A DNA stretch of 64,000 nucleotides from Paenibacillus sp. NFR01 (GTDB taxonomy: Bacteria > Bacillota > Bacilli > Paenibacillales > Paenibacillaceae). Positions 1 through 10,300 of the stretch are shown one piece after another. The stretch covers positions 360,981 to 424,980 of the forward strand of contig NZ_FOIK01000004.1 of the NCBI RefSeq assembly GCF_900111565.1, in the 5' to 3' direction. Both the position numbers and the translations under genes were made by a program. The notes under the pieces are model-generated. The model did not search any database. It saw only the letters and a list, made by a program, of their open reading frames with translations, and was not told the origin of the DNA. Each line of letters starts with the position of its first letter. Position 1 is the stretch's first letter.

Positions 1-411
1 GCTGACGGCAAGAGCAGGCTCCGTGCTGGCTAGCCATCGTTCTGCTTCTTTCACGTCCGTAAAGCTGGTTTGCCGGTAGGGCAGGCTGCCGAGGCCATCG
101 ATGGTGCGGTTCACGCTCATTTTGGCAAGGACGCTGCCCGGCTCAACCATCGCAAGCAGGCGCAACCCGCTTTGATAGATATGCTTTACAAATACGTCCG
201 CCATCCAGGCTTTGTCTTCCTCTTTGATCACCGACCCTTTGCGGATATCCATCAGCACCTTGCTGCCTTGCTTCAACATCAGCAAGTCGGCGCTGCGGAG
301 CAGAATCTCCTGAAACCCTTCGCCATACGAAAACCCGTTCCATTCGACCTTTACACTCTTCAGGCTCTCATCCCAAGCCACCGAACCGTGCGCCGATTCA
401 AAGTAAGTCAT
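1..411 (-). CDS. STAS/SpoIIAA-like hypothetical protein, 3' end outside window
   Basis: The minus strand is open from an ATG at 411 to the window edge (137 codons seen, no stop). A GAGGGGG ribosome site lies 7 nt upstream; an in-frame ATG at 417 sits too close to it. The protein begins MTYFESAHGSVAWDE, continues with VEWNGFSYGEGFQEIL, then a VLMDIR strand and SVLAKMSVNRT, and shows a late FTDVKEAERWL. This alternation of a short strand, a helix with GFxxGExF and a DxRK-like strand is what I know from small SpoIIAA/STAS-type cytosolic proteins in Bacillota. The function is unknown. The family call rests on pattern memory only; the open frame itself is firm. Confidence 0.5.
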   Translation of the reverse strand, partial: MTYFESAHGSVAWDESLKSVKVEWNGFSYGEGFQEILLRSADLLMLKQGSKVLMDIRKGSVIKEEDKAWMADVFVKHIYQSGLRLLAMVEPGSVLAKMSVNRTIDGLGSLPYRQTSFTDVKEAERWLASTEPALAVS

Positions 412-499
412 CCTCATACCCCCTCGGATATTCGGGAACGATCATTCTACTTTCAGCAGCCTTGATCCTTTGTTCCCTCGCTTATGAGGATATCTTAGC

Positions 500-550
500 A
501 TAATGGGAACGATCAGTAAAGAATTATTTTTTACTTATCGTTCTCATAAA
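500..550 (-). promoter_or_regulatory. Promoter with inverted GAACGATC operator-like repeat
   Basis: On the minus strand TTTACT (520-515) and TAAGAT are separated by 17 nt, a plausible sigma-A promoter for the gene starting at 411. An imperfect palindrome overlaps it: GAACGATCAGTAAA (508-521) faces TTTACTTATCGTTC (about 531-544). The half-site GGGAACGATCA occurs again at 434-444, closer to the start codon. The arrangement suggests a repressor site, but no regulator is identified. Confidence 0.4.
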
Positions 551-580
551 TAAATCGTCGCTGACTCTTGTAAAGAAGGA

Positions 581-618
581 AAGTCCCGGGACACCGGATC
601 AATCGGCATTCGGGACTT
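581..618 (-). terminator. Hairpin downstream of Dabb gene
   Basis: AAGTCCCG at 581-588 pairs with CGGGACTT at 611-618, just after the stop of the gene at 631-942. The U-tract on the minus strand is weak (TTCCTTC), so termination may be partial. Confidence 0.5.
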
Positions 619-630
619 AAGATGTGACGC

Positions 631-942
631 CTATGCTTGTTTTTCCGTAAAATCAATCTCCAGGAAACGCTCCACTTCGGTCTCCCAACGCTCCCGGACA
701 AACTGCACATGCGCCGGGTGGTCGTTGTATGTATTGTAATCTTCCTGATGATCAAAAATCATCGAGAATCCGTAATCATAGTCATTTTTGAGACTGACCT
801 GATCAAATACCTGAAAATTCCGGACGACCGGAATCGATGTCAATGCCGCTCTGCCGTCACTCAGGAACGCGGTAGCTTCCGGAGAACCTTTGGGGTGTTT
901 GAGGGTAAAAATGACCATATGCTGAATGGAAGGGTTGTTCAT
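631..942 (-). CDS. Dabb-family (stress-responsive A/B barrel) protein
   Basis: A 103-residue protein with the Dabb signature: an N-terminal HMVIFTLK strand, a central VSLKNDYDYGFSMIFDHQED segment and a YNDHPAHVQFV motif, the usual YxxHPxHxxF element of the family, then an acidic C-terminal strand (FLEIDF). Dabb domains form dimeric ferredoxin-like alpha/beta barrels and are found in stress proteins, some polyketide cyclases and small hydrolases. The length is that of a single domain. It is cytosolic with no signal peptide. An AGAGGAGAAAG ribosome site precedes the ATG. The specific role is unknown; the gene appears monocistronic. Confidence 0.8.
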   Translation of the reverse strand: MNNPSIQHMVIFTLKHPKGSPEATAFLSDGRAALTSIPVVRNFQVFDQVSLKNDYDYGFSMIFDHQEDYNTYNDHPAHVQFVRERWETEVERFLEIDFTEKQA

Positions 943-970
943 GCTTCTTTCTCCTCTCTATGACAAGCGA

Positions 971-1474
971 CTAGTTTACCATGACGATAAATTCGGTTTC
1001 CTTCCCATCATTGCGGAGTACAAACGTGCCTATTGGCAGGAATCCCGCTTTCTTGTAAACGGCGATCGCTCTGCGGTTAAATGCCGCGACGCTTAGCCTG
1101 AACCGCCCGGGCTCAAACGTATGCTGCCCAAAGTTCAAACCCGCTTTCAGAAAATCGCTTCCCGCACCCTGCCCGGTCCGTTCCGGCTTCATGCCCAGTC
1201 CGATGTCGAGCGCGGCCTGATCCGAATACAAACCGGCTTCGGCGCCGGCGTTTACTTGCGCGCTTGCTCCGTAGCAGAAGAATCCGACCAGCCCCTCTTG
1301 CGGATGTTTGACTGAATAGTAGGTACCGTTCAACAGCTCCCCGGTATCTTCCGGATCATCCGACATATTGTAAAAAGAATACGGCGGCGCATAATGCCAC
1401 TTTACGATTTCTTGGGCGTCTTCCGTTAGCATCGGATGGATAATATAAGATGCCTGCTGGGAATTGTCCATCAT
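971..1474 (-). CDS. GNAT-family N-acetyltransferase
   Basis: A 167-residue protein with the GNAT fold: acetyl-CoA-binding motif A RTGQGAGS at residues 99-106 (the R/QxxGxG/A loop) and motif B around NRRAIAVYKKAGF (133-145), where the Tyr is the usual general acid. The N-terminus (IIHPMLTEDAQEIVKWHYAPPY) resembles RimJ/RimL-type and aminoglycoside 6'-N-acetyltransferase-like members. The acceptor substrate cannot be told from sequence. Two consecutive Met codons follow a GGAAGGGG ribosome site. The start ATG overlaps the TGA of a short upstream open frame (1471-1602), so translation may be coupled. Confidence 0.8.
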   Translation of the reverse strand: MMDNSQQASYIIHPMLTEDAQEIVKWHYAPPYSFYNMSDDPEDTGELLNGTYYSVKHPQEGLVGFFCYGASAQVNAGAEAGLYSDQAALDIGLGMKPERTGQGAGSDFLKAGLNFGQHTFEPGRFRLSVAAFNRRAIAVYKKAGFLPIGTFVLRNDGKETEFIVMVN

Positions 1475-1602
1475 GCTACCCCTTCCTCGGACAACGTATC
1501 AAACTCGGCTTTTGAAATCTGGTGATACCCCGGCGTATCCGCTATTCCCGTCAGCGTCTCATAGGCCAGACTATCGCATTCCCCGCTGCCGCATGCCTTC
1601 AA
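1471..1602 (-). CDS. Possible small ORF between trmH-like gene and GNAT gene
   Basis: An open frame of 43 codons starts with TTG inside the end of the TrmH-family gene, in a different frame, and ends at a TGA overlapping the ATG of the GNAT gene. The part beyond the TrmH stop encodes a polar peptide containing DTPGYHQISKAEFDTL with coding-like composition. No ribosome site is visible before the TTG. It may be a real coupled small protein, the tail of a lost gene, or chance; I do not recognise it. Confidence 0.3.
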   Translation of the reverse strand: MKACGSGECDSLAYETLTGIADTPGYHQISKAEFDTLSEEGVA

Positions 1603-2362
1603 ACAGCAGGATCGTCGCTGCCATTGCGGCATTAAGCGATTCGGCCTTGCCGGCCATCGGGATGATGATGCTCTTATCGACCATGGCGGCGGTCTCTGCC
1701 GAGATGCCCTGGCCTTCGCTGCCGATCAGCAGCCACTGGCTGCCGCGGAAATCATGCGTGTAGCAGGAATCGGTGCCGGCGAGCGAGGTACTGACGAGCT
1801 GTACGCCGCGTTCCCGGGCTTCCGGGAGGAGCTGGCGCAAATCGCCCTCGACGACCGGAAGGTGAAAGACAGACCCCATCGTGGAACGCAGGGTCTTCGG
1901 GTTGTACAAATCGGCGCAGCCCTGGCCGAGAATGACCCCGTCCGCCCCGGCGGCATCCGCGCTGCGGATGATGGTGCCGACGTTGCCGGGGTCCTGCACG
2001 CCGTCGAGCACGATCGCGAAGCTGCCTTGCTTCGCGAGAATGGCCGCGGCGTCCGGCCGAGCCTTGCGCGCCACGGCGAACACAGGCTGCGGCGTGCCGG
2101 TGCTGCTGCATTTGGCGATGACGGCCGCGGACACGCCGATCACTTCCATGCCCTGCACGGCTTGCAGGTGTTCCCGCAGCTCCGCCGGCATCCCCTTGTC
2201 GAGATCATAAGCCAGGATCTCGACCTCCGCGCCGGAGAGCAGCGCCTCCTGCACCAAATGGATGCCCTCAATGATATATTGGCCGGAGCGGTCGCGATGT
2301 TTCTTCTCCTGCAGTCCAGCCCATTCCTTCACCCGCGCATTTTGCGGCGATAAAATCTCCAT
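1571..2362 (-). CDS. TrmH/SpoU-family RNA 2'-O-methyltransferase (YsgA-like)
   Basis: 263 residues with the SpoU layout: an N-terminal substrate-binding domain (about 30-95, including YIIEGIHLVQEAL) and a C-terminal trefoil-knot SAM domain. The three knot motifs are present: QDPGNVGTIIRSAD (123-136), IGSEGQGIS (213-221) and IPMAGKAESLNAAMAA (234-249). It should transfer methyl from SAM to a ribose 2'-OH of rRNA or tRNA in the cytosol; the target nucleotide is unknown. The neighbourhood supports the YsgA name: in Bacillus subtilis ysgA also lies divergent from sspI, as here with sspI at 3229. AAAGG precedes the ATG by 9 nt. Translated downstream of the KtrA-like gene. Confidence 0.85.
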   Translation of the reverse strand: MEILSPQNARVKEWAGLQEKKHRDRSGQYIIEGIHLVQEALLSGAEVEILAYDLDKGMPAELREHLQAVQGMEVIGVSAAVIAKCSSTGTPQPVFAVARKARPDAAAILAKQGSFAIVLDGVQDPGNVGTIIRSADAAGADGVILGQGCADLYNPKTLRSTMGSVFHLPVVEGDLRQLLPEARERGVQLVSTSLAGTDSCYTHDFRGSQWLLIGSEGQGISAETAAMVDKSIIIPMAGKAESLNAAMAATILLFEGMRQRGMR

Positions 2363-2438
2363 AACGCCCTACCTTTCTCAGCCTTGCCCCGCTTGATCGT
2401 TGATTTATGCCTTCCTGGCACGCACATGGCGCACCCGG

Positions 2439-3107
2439 CTATTTATTATAAGCCACTTCCAGCTTGTTCAAATTCTCTTTGTGCCCGACGATAACGAGCA
2501 CGTCTCCGTCCACGAGCCGGTCTTCCACCTGCGGCGTGATGTTCATCTCGTCGCCCCGCCGGATCGCCATGACGTTGCAGCCGAATCTGGCGCGGATGTT
2601 CAGCTCCTGCAGGTTTTTGCCAACCAGCGGCCCGGCCGCTTTCATCTCCAGAATGCTGTAATCCGGCGACAGCTCAATATAGTCCAGAATGTTCGGCGAC
2701 GCCAGATGATGCGCGACCCGCGTGCCCATGTCCCGTTCCGGGTAGACCACCTTGTCCGCACCGATTTTGCTCAGGACCTTGCCGTGCAGCTCGCTTTTGG
2801 CCTTGACCAGAATGGCCGGCACGCCCAGATCCTTGAGAATCAGCGTCGTCAAAATACTCGCCTGGATATCTTCCCCGATCGCGACGACCACCACGTCAAA
2901 ATTGCGGATGCCCAGCGCACGCAGCGCCTCTTCATCCGTGGAATCCGCGGAGACGGCATGCGTAACGATCCCCGAGATTTCCTGCGTCCGCTGCTCGTCT
3001 GCGTCGATGGCCAGCACATCGTATCCCATTTCGCTGAGCGCCTTCGCGACGCTGGAGCCAAAGCGGCCCATGCCGATAACGGCATATTGTTTTTTGCCTT
3101 TGGCCAT
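2439..3107 (-). CDS. KtrA/KtrC-type potassium-channel gating protein (RCK)
   Basis: 222 residues from the ATG at 3107, chosen because GGGAGG lies 8 nt upstream; a longer frame reaches 3134 without a ribosome site. The N-terminal Rossmann RCK domain carries GMGRFG at 12-17 and the acidic end of strand 2 (DAD, 35-37) that selects NAD(H)/ATP-type nucleotides. A TrkA-C domain occupies about residues 140-220 and in this family binds c-di-AMP. It forms the cytosolic ring that gates a KtrB/KtrD membrane subunit, which is not encoded nearby. An inserted gene at this position relative to the Bacillus ysgA-sspI arrangement. Confidence 0.85.
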   Translation of the reverse strand: MAKGKKQYAVIGMGRFGSSVAKALSEMGYDVLAIDADEQRTQEISGIVTHAVSADSTDEEALRALGIRNFDVVVVAIGEDIQASILTTLILKDLGVPAILVKAKSELHGKVLSKIGADKVVYPERDMGTRVAHHLASPNILDYIELSPDYSILEMKAAGPLVGKNLQELNIRARFGCNVMAIRRGDEMNITPQVEDRLVDGDVLVIVGHKENLNKLEVAYNK

Positions 3108-3166
3108 AATCCGTACCTCCCGCCCCATATACATCCCAAACAGTATAGCATATCAGGAATTAAACT

Positions 3167-3197
3167 TGAATTTTCCCCGGCCCGGCTGGGCAAATTA
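3167..3197 (+). promoter_or_regulatory. Candidate sigma-G promoter of sspI
   Basis: TGAATT at 3167-3172 and CAAATTA at 3191-3197 are separated by 18 nt and lie 31 nt before the sspI start. Both resemble the forespore sigma-G consensus (TGMAT, CATNNTA), which controls ssp genes. Confidence 0.45.
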
Positions 3198-3228
3198 ACA
3201 GCGGATACAGACCGAAAGGAGGATCGAA

Positions 3229-3471
3229 ATGCCCGTTACGATTGATTTGCGCCAGGCTATTCTGCACAAGGTGCACGGCCAGTCGGAGGAACAGCTCAAG
3301 GAGATGATCGTCGGCTCCATCGACGGCCCGGAAGCGGCGCTTCCCGGACTTGGCGCCGTGTTCGAAATGATGTGGAAAGACCTCAGCAATGCCAAGCAGG
3401 ATCATCTGGTGGCTCTGCTTCATCATCACCTGGAGAAGGAGACGCCCGGCTCGATCACTTCCGAAGACTAG
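3229..3471 (+). CDS. sspI: Small acid-soluble spore protein I
   Basis: 80 residues; an AAAGGAGG ribosome site ends 6 nt before the ATG. The sequence has the SspI hallmarks: an N-terminal DLRQAILHKVHG segment, an LPGLGAVFEMMWKD core (compare LPGLGVLFEVIW in Bacillus SspI) and an acidic tail. SspI is a minor SASP made only in the forespore. Its position divergent from a YsgA-type methyltransferase reproduces the Bacillus order. A strong terminator follows at 3513. The gene shows that the organism sporulates. Confidence 0.92.
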   Translation: MPVTIDLRQAILHKVHGQSEEQLKEMIVGSIDGPEAALPGLGAVFEMMWKDLSNAKQDHLVALLHHHLEKETPGSITSED

Positions 3472-3512
3472 GCTACTTTTCGCCTGCAGTCCGGCCGATT
3501 CCCCAAAATCAA

Positions 3513-3565
3513 GAGACCCCCGCCTTTGCCGGCGTTTGCACACCGGTACAGCGGAGGTCTTTTTC
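3513..3565. terminator. Terminator between sspI and prfC
   Basis: AGACCCCCGC pairs with GCGGAGGTCT around a GC-rich loop and is followed by TTTTT on the plus strand. It ends sspI and may also serve prfC from the other side. Confidence 0.8.
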
Positions 3566-3593
3566 ACATAGGTTAACTGCTTACGTGTATCAC

Positions 3594-5174
3594 TTACGGA
3601 GCGGTTTCCAGGAACTTCGCGCTTGGATTTTTCTCCATCGCGGTGCGCATGGCATATTCGTTCTCGAACAGCACCACGAAGTTGCCCTTCTTATCGGTCA
3701 CCAGCGTGGAGTTGATACGGAATTTGCTTGCGTCCGGCTTGTTGTCGTCGATAATCCAGCGCGCGAACTGGTAGCTCATGCGCTGCATCTGCACGTCCAC
3801 GCCGTATTCGCCCTTCATCCGGTATTCGAATACTTCGAACTGCAGCTGCCCAACCACGCCGAGGATGATGTCGTCGAAGCTGACGGTGCGGAACACCTGA
3901 ATCATGCCTTCTTCGGTCAGCTGGTCGATGCCCTTCTGGAACTGCTTCGATTTCAGCGCGTTTTTGATGCTCACCTTGGCAAAAATCTCCGGTGAAAACG
4001 TCGGCAGCTCGTCAAACTCGATATCGCCCGCCTGGCTCAGCGTGTCGCCGATCCGGAAAATCCCCGGGTCAAAAAGGCCGATAATATCGCCCGGATACGC
4101 CTCTTCGACGATATCGCGGTCCTGCGCCAGAAACTGCTGCGGCTGGCTCAGCTTGATGTCTTTGCCGGCCCGTACATGTTTTACGGACATGCCGCGCTCA
4201 AACTTCCCGGAGACGATCCGCAGGAAGGCGATCCGGTCGCGGTGCGCCGGGTTCATATTGGCCTGGATTTTGAAGACGTAACCCGTAAACTTCGGATTCG
4301 CGGGCTCGATCGGTCCGGCCGTACTGCGGCGCGGCTCCGGCTTCGGTGCCAGGTCCAGGAAGTTGTCGAGGAACGTCTGCACGCCGAAGTTGTTGATCGC
4401 GCTGCCGAAGAAGACCGGGGTCAGCTCGCCGCGGAGCACTTTTTCATAATCGAACGCATCACCCGCCACATCCAGCAGCTCCAAGTCCTGGCACAGCTGG
4501 TCATGCAGATATTCGCCGGCCATCTCGCGGATGATCGGATCGCGGTAGCTCTCGACCTTTTGCACCTTAATGACGCTGTGGTCGTCGCCCTGGAACAATT
4601 CCACCTGATTCTTCATCCGGTCGTACACGCCGCACAGCTCGCGTCCGCTGCCGATCGGCCAGTTCATCGGTACGGAGCGGATGCCCAGCACGTTCTCCAG
4701 TTCTTCCATCAGCTCAAACGGATTGCGGCCTTCGCGGTCGAGTTTGTTGATAAACGTAAAGATCGGGATGCCCCGCTTCGCGCACACCTGGAACAGCTTG
4801 ATCGTCTGCGCTTCCACACCCTTCGCCACGTCGATCAGCATGACGGCGCTGTCGGCGGCGGTCAAGGTCCGGTAGGTGTCCTCACTGAAGTCCTGGTGAC
4901 CCGGGGTGTCCAGAATGTTGACGCGGTGTCCGATATAATCAAACTGCATCACGGAGGAGGTAACCGAAATCCCCCGCTGTTTCTCGATTTCCATCCAGTC
5001 GCTTGTCGCGTGTTTGCTGGCTTTGCGGGCCTTGACGGTCCCTGCCAGCCGGATCGCGCCGCCGAACAGCAGCAGCTTCTCCGTAAGTGTCGTTTTGCCT
5101 GCGTCAGGGTGGGAGATGATCGCAAACGTTCTGCGTTTCTCAACTTCCTGCAGCAGATTCTGTTCCGGTGCCAT
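3594..5174 (-). CDS. prfC: Peptide chain release factor 3
   Basis: 526 residues, the normal RF3 length. GTPase motifs in order: G1 SHPDAGKT (21-28), switch II DTPGHQDF, and NKLD (G4). The stretch RRTFAIISHPDAGKTTL and the arrangement GTPase, beta-barrel, C-terminal domain are typical of RF3 rather than EF-G. RF3 recycles RF1/RF2 from the ribosome after peptide release and adds to post-peptidyl-transfer quality control. It is monocistronic between terminators. RF3 is patchily distributed in Bacillota, so its presence is informative but not odd. Confidence 0.95.
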   Translation of the reverse strand: MAPEQNLLQEVEKRRTFAIISHPDAGKTTLTEKLLLFGGAIRLAGTVKARKASKHATSDWMEIEKQRGISVTSSVMQFDYIGHRVNILDTPGHQDFSEDTYRTLTAADSAVMLIDVAKGVEAQTIKLFQVCAKRGIPIFTFINKLDREGRNPFELMEELENVLGIRSVPMNWPIGSGRELCGVYDRMKNQVELFQGDDHSVIKVQKVESYRDPIIREMAGEYLHDQLCQDLELLDVAGDAFDYEKVLRGELTPVFFGSAINNFGVQTFLDNFLDLAPKPEPRRSTAGPIEPANPKFTGYVFKIQANMNPAHRDRIAFLRIVSGKFERGMSVKHVRAGKDIKLSQPQQFLAQDRDIVEEAYPGDIIGLFDPGIFRIGDTLSQAGDIEFDELPTFSPEIFAKVSIKNALKSKQFQKGIDQLTEEGMIQVFRTVSFDDIILGVVGQLQFEVFEYRMKGEYGVDVQMQRMSYQFARWIIDDNKPDASKFRINSTLVTDKKGNFVVLFENEYAMRTAMEKNPSAKFLETAP

Positions 5175-5442
5175 AGATTATGCACGTATCCCTTCATCTA
5201 TAAATTATGCTTTGCGCGTCCATTGCCTAAAAAGGATCATCAAATCGGAGCTCCGCTCATATGAACAAATCCTTTCTGTATTCGTTTCCTCTTCCGCTTC
5301 CAAAAAGCATCCTTTAAAGTATAACAAAATCCGGTTGTCATTATCTACAAAAATGCGCCCAAACTGCCGTATTCCGCAAAAAAAATCCCCCCGCCGGTTG
5401 GGCGGAGAGATCTGTGCTTACGATAAGGTGGTTTTGCCGGTC
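5175..5442. other. Intergenic region between zwf and prfC
   Basis: 268 bp with the zwf terminator at its right end and presumably the prfC promoter on the minus strand; TATACT near 5318-5323 could be its -10. No coding sequence is supported here. Confidence 0.4.
5380..5408 (-). terminator. zwf terminator
   Basis: On the minus strand CCGCC-caac-CGGCGG is followed by GGATTTTTTTT, a standard intrinsic terminator just after the zwf stop. Confidence 0.8.
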
Positions 5443-6993
<1,551 letters not shown>

Positions 6994-7159
6994 GGCTCCT
7001 CATCTCTCTGTATGTAATTTAGTTGACATTCATTCTCAGCGCCGGACGGACATTAAAACCGCGTGACGGCGTGATGTCATTTTATCATATTCGCAGAAAG
7101 GATGCTATCCGATTCCTGACAGTTTTTCTCGGGATTTCGCAAAATTCAATTACTCTTTC
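6994..7159. other. zwf upstream region
   Basis: No open frame is supported here. The minus strand carries an AT-rich TATGATAAAAT near 7081-7092 that may be a -10 element for zwf; I see no convincing -35. Confidence 0.3.
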
Positions 7160-7285
7160 TTATTCATTTACATAGCCGGGCTTATACATCCCTTTCGGGT
7201 CCAGTATCCGCTGCAGGCCTCCAAAATCAGGAACACAGCTATTATAACGCCACGCGAAAAGCTCCGCAACGCGGGGGCGCCGGAA
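7160..7285 (-). pseudogene. Degraded 3' end of an FAD-linked oxidase-like gene
   Basis: The minus-strand frame ending in TAA at 7160-7162 reads ELFAWRYNSCVPDFGG followed by LQRILDPKGMYKPGY and VNE-stop. A conserved DPKGxxxPGx end is typical of FAD-linked oxidases of the GlcD/VAO type (LDPxGIlNPGk). No start or upstream domain exists: the frame runs back into the terminator of the surface-protein gene. I infer a relic left by a deletion or by insertion of the neighbouring gene. The exact parent family is uncertain. Confidence 0.45.
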
Positions 7286-7298
7286 TCCCGATCCAATA

Positions 7299-7342
7299 GA
7301 AAAGCAGCGACTTTCCGCTGATTTTACGGAAGAGCCGCTGCC
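7299..7342 (-). terminator. Terminator of the SLH surface-protein gene
   Basis: GCAGCGGCTCTTCCG pairs with GCGGAAagtCGCTGC on the minus strand, followed by TTTTCT, just beyond the stop at 7349. Confidence 0.75.
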
Positions 7343-7348
7343 TTTGGC

Positions 7349-10300
7349 CTAAATTAAATTCGATTTCTTCAGCAGCCGCTGGATCAATACAGCCACTTCG
7401 GCACGCGTTACATTCGCTTTTGCCTCGAGCTTGCCGCCGTTGCGTCCGTTAACCAGACCTGCCTGAGCAGCTTGAGCGATGCTGTCCCTCGACCACTGCG
7501 CCGCTTGTCCGCCGTCGGTGAATTTGCTCAGAGCATCCGTCGTATTCAGCGTGCCCGCGCTTTGGGCGAGACCTGTCAGTTTCATGGCCTTCGCGAGAAT
7601 CACCATCGCCTGTTCGCGGGTAATCTTCACGTTCGGACGGAAGCTGCCGTCGTCGAAGCCGGTAATCAAGCCGTAGGAGGCCGCCGTCTGCACAGCGCCG
7701 GCATACCAGGCATCTGCCGCTACATCTCCGAAGGGATTGGCGCCTTCACCCAATCTCAGGCCCAAGCCGCGTACAATAATTGCAGCAAACTCCGCCCGCG
7801 TAATATCGGCATCCGGATTAAACATCGTCTCGCTGATTCCATGGGCCACAAGGCGGGAGCCCATATCGTTCACGACGTCCTTTGCCCAGTGATTCGCGAC
7901 ATCCGCAAAGCTCAACGGATGCCAAACCACCGAGTAGGTACTGTTCGTCAGGCTGTTCAGCGTTGCGTAATATTTGCCGCCCTGAACCGTGACTTTTGTC
8001 GGTACATGACGTACCGTTCCGTCGGGATCCACGACGATCCCCGTCGTAATCCGGTTCGGGTCAATCCCGTCCGGCAACGCGATGGTGCGTTCAACATACG
8101 CATTGAATTTGGACACTTCTACTGTCTGAGCGCCGTAACTGCCGTTGACTTTGAAATCCACCGGCGGCGCAATAAGGGTGAGATCGCCATTCAGCGCCGC
8201 TTTAGCCGCTGTTTGTGTCATATCTGCCGTTGTTTCCGATATGATGACCTGCAGCTTAATGTCTGCCAGCGGTACGTTTCCGCCAAGCTTAGCCGAAATT
8301 GCATCAATGTTGATCTCGCCTGCCGGCAGTCTATAGCTTGCCTTGGCCGATTGCAAAATAATTACCGCATCCCGCTGCTCCATGTTTTTGACCATTTGGC
8401 CGTTCAACTCACCGACCACGGCGTTCGCAGCCGACAGGACGGGGATAGTCACAACGGCGCCCTGTCCTTCGGCATCCAGCTTCGCCTGCAGCCTGGCTGG
8501 ATCAATGGTTACCGTTGTCGTCTTCACGCCCCCCGACTCCGTGGTTACTGCCTTGCCTGCATTTTCGGCTTTAACAAGTACGTCCACTGAAGCCTCGGCG
8601 GTATTGGAGCCATTACCGCTCGGCAGTTCCGGCGATGGGATTGCGGCATATTCAATGTAGCCGCCGTTAAGCTTAAAGTTGGCCGGCGTGTAAATCCCGT
8701 TCAGTCGGACCGTCAGCTCCGGAGCGTCCGCATCATTCTCGGTATCCATAAACAGCGTCGTCACGCCTCCTGATACTGATACTTCAACTGACCGAGGCGC
8801 GACATTCTCGCCATCGCCCGCCGTGACGGTACCACCGGTGAAATCGATGACCGGATGCGCGTCGCTGTATCCGTTGATAACGGAGGCGCCGTTTGTGTCC
8901 GTCACCATGATCGCATTCGCCGGTGTCCCGATCATTCCATTCACCGTTCCTTCAACAAACCCGATGACTCTCAGGCGGTCTCCCGCTCCAAAGCCCGTGA
9001 TGGTATCGATGCCATTGTTGGTCTGATTGTAGGCAATGGTCTCTGCCCCTTGGGTTAAGCTGATCAAATCGTTACCGGACAACGTCCAAATATCGATGTC
9101 GTTGTTGCCCAGCGTATTGCCTTCAACCGTCGCCTTCGTCACGGCGCCCCCTTCAACAATTCCCGTGCCGAATCCCGAGACCATATTGTTGCGGATGACC
9201 GGATCCTTAACGCTGGTGAATCCAATTCCGTCATTGGAGTACCCGCCGTCGTTGGAGGTCGTGCTGTTATGCCATGCCGGAATTCCCGGGCCGGTCAGCG
9301 TGTTGCCCTCTACGGCGAAACCGTCTCCGGCCTCATACAATAGAATGCCTGTCGGGCCATACAAACCGAGATTAAGGTATGAGCCTTCATTCCCCGGCGC
9401 CGGGATCACCAGACCGAAATCGTAAATGCGGTTGTGGGTTACGCTTCCCGTAGTCCCACGGCGATCGCCGTTCGCGCCTCCGGAAGAGCTGCGGTCCGTG
9501 GATGAAATCTGGATCCCGTTGCCCGTGCTGTAGAGCGTCCTGCCATGGCCCTGAATTTCGTTATCGTGAATGTCGACCTTAAGCGTTGGTCCCCATGCCA
9601 GAATCCCCGTTTTATGAAAGCGGACGATCTGCGAATTCTGCACCGTTACCTCGTGCTGCCCCGTCTCTGCCGCCCCTTCCAGCAGGATGCTCTCATTATG
9701 GTTGGCTCCCGACGGCTGATCCTGCGACACATAGGAAGCCGGCAGCGGTGCGACAGGAAGACCGCTGTAATCCGAGTAGGTATCCCGCACATCAACAACC
9801 CGGACATGATCGATCAACGCCGAGGTGTCGCGCACAGCAATGCCATTAAATGTGTAGACATCCGCAATGCCGTCATGCGCCGAGATGTACCCCTGCTTGC
9901 GACCGTCTACCGTCAGGTCTTGGATTACGACTTTTTTATTGTTATCTGCCCCTGCAGTCGAGGCGAATGGCTGCGGAGTTGGCTCCTCTGCTGCCTTTAC
10001 ACGGATAACTGCATAAATCCATTGATCCTTCAGCGTCTTCCAGCCGGCTTTGGACAGTTGCCCGGCATTCGGCGACTCTATGGTCGTCACACCGATACCC
10101 TGTCCTTGCAGCGTAATGTTTTTCGTAATTTCGAGCTGCTCTCGGAATGTCCCGGCGTTGATCGTGACCGTATCTCCGTCTGTCGCTGCATCGATTGCGC
10201 CTTGAATGCTCGTAAAATCAACCGTTACGCCGTTATGCGCCAGATGGGCGATCGGCGGAAGCCTCCTCAGTTCCGCAGTTGCTGTATCTTTATCATTAAC

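Noticed and set aside
1754..2353. Long plus-strand frames opposite the TrmH-family, zwf, permease and UbiD genes
   Set aside because: GC-rich antisense shadows of well-supported genes, without ribosome sites.
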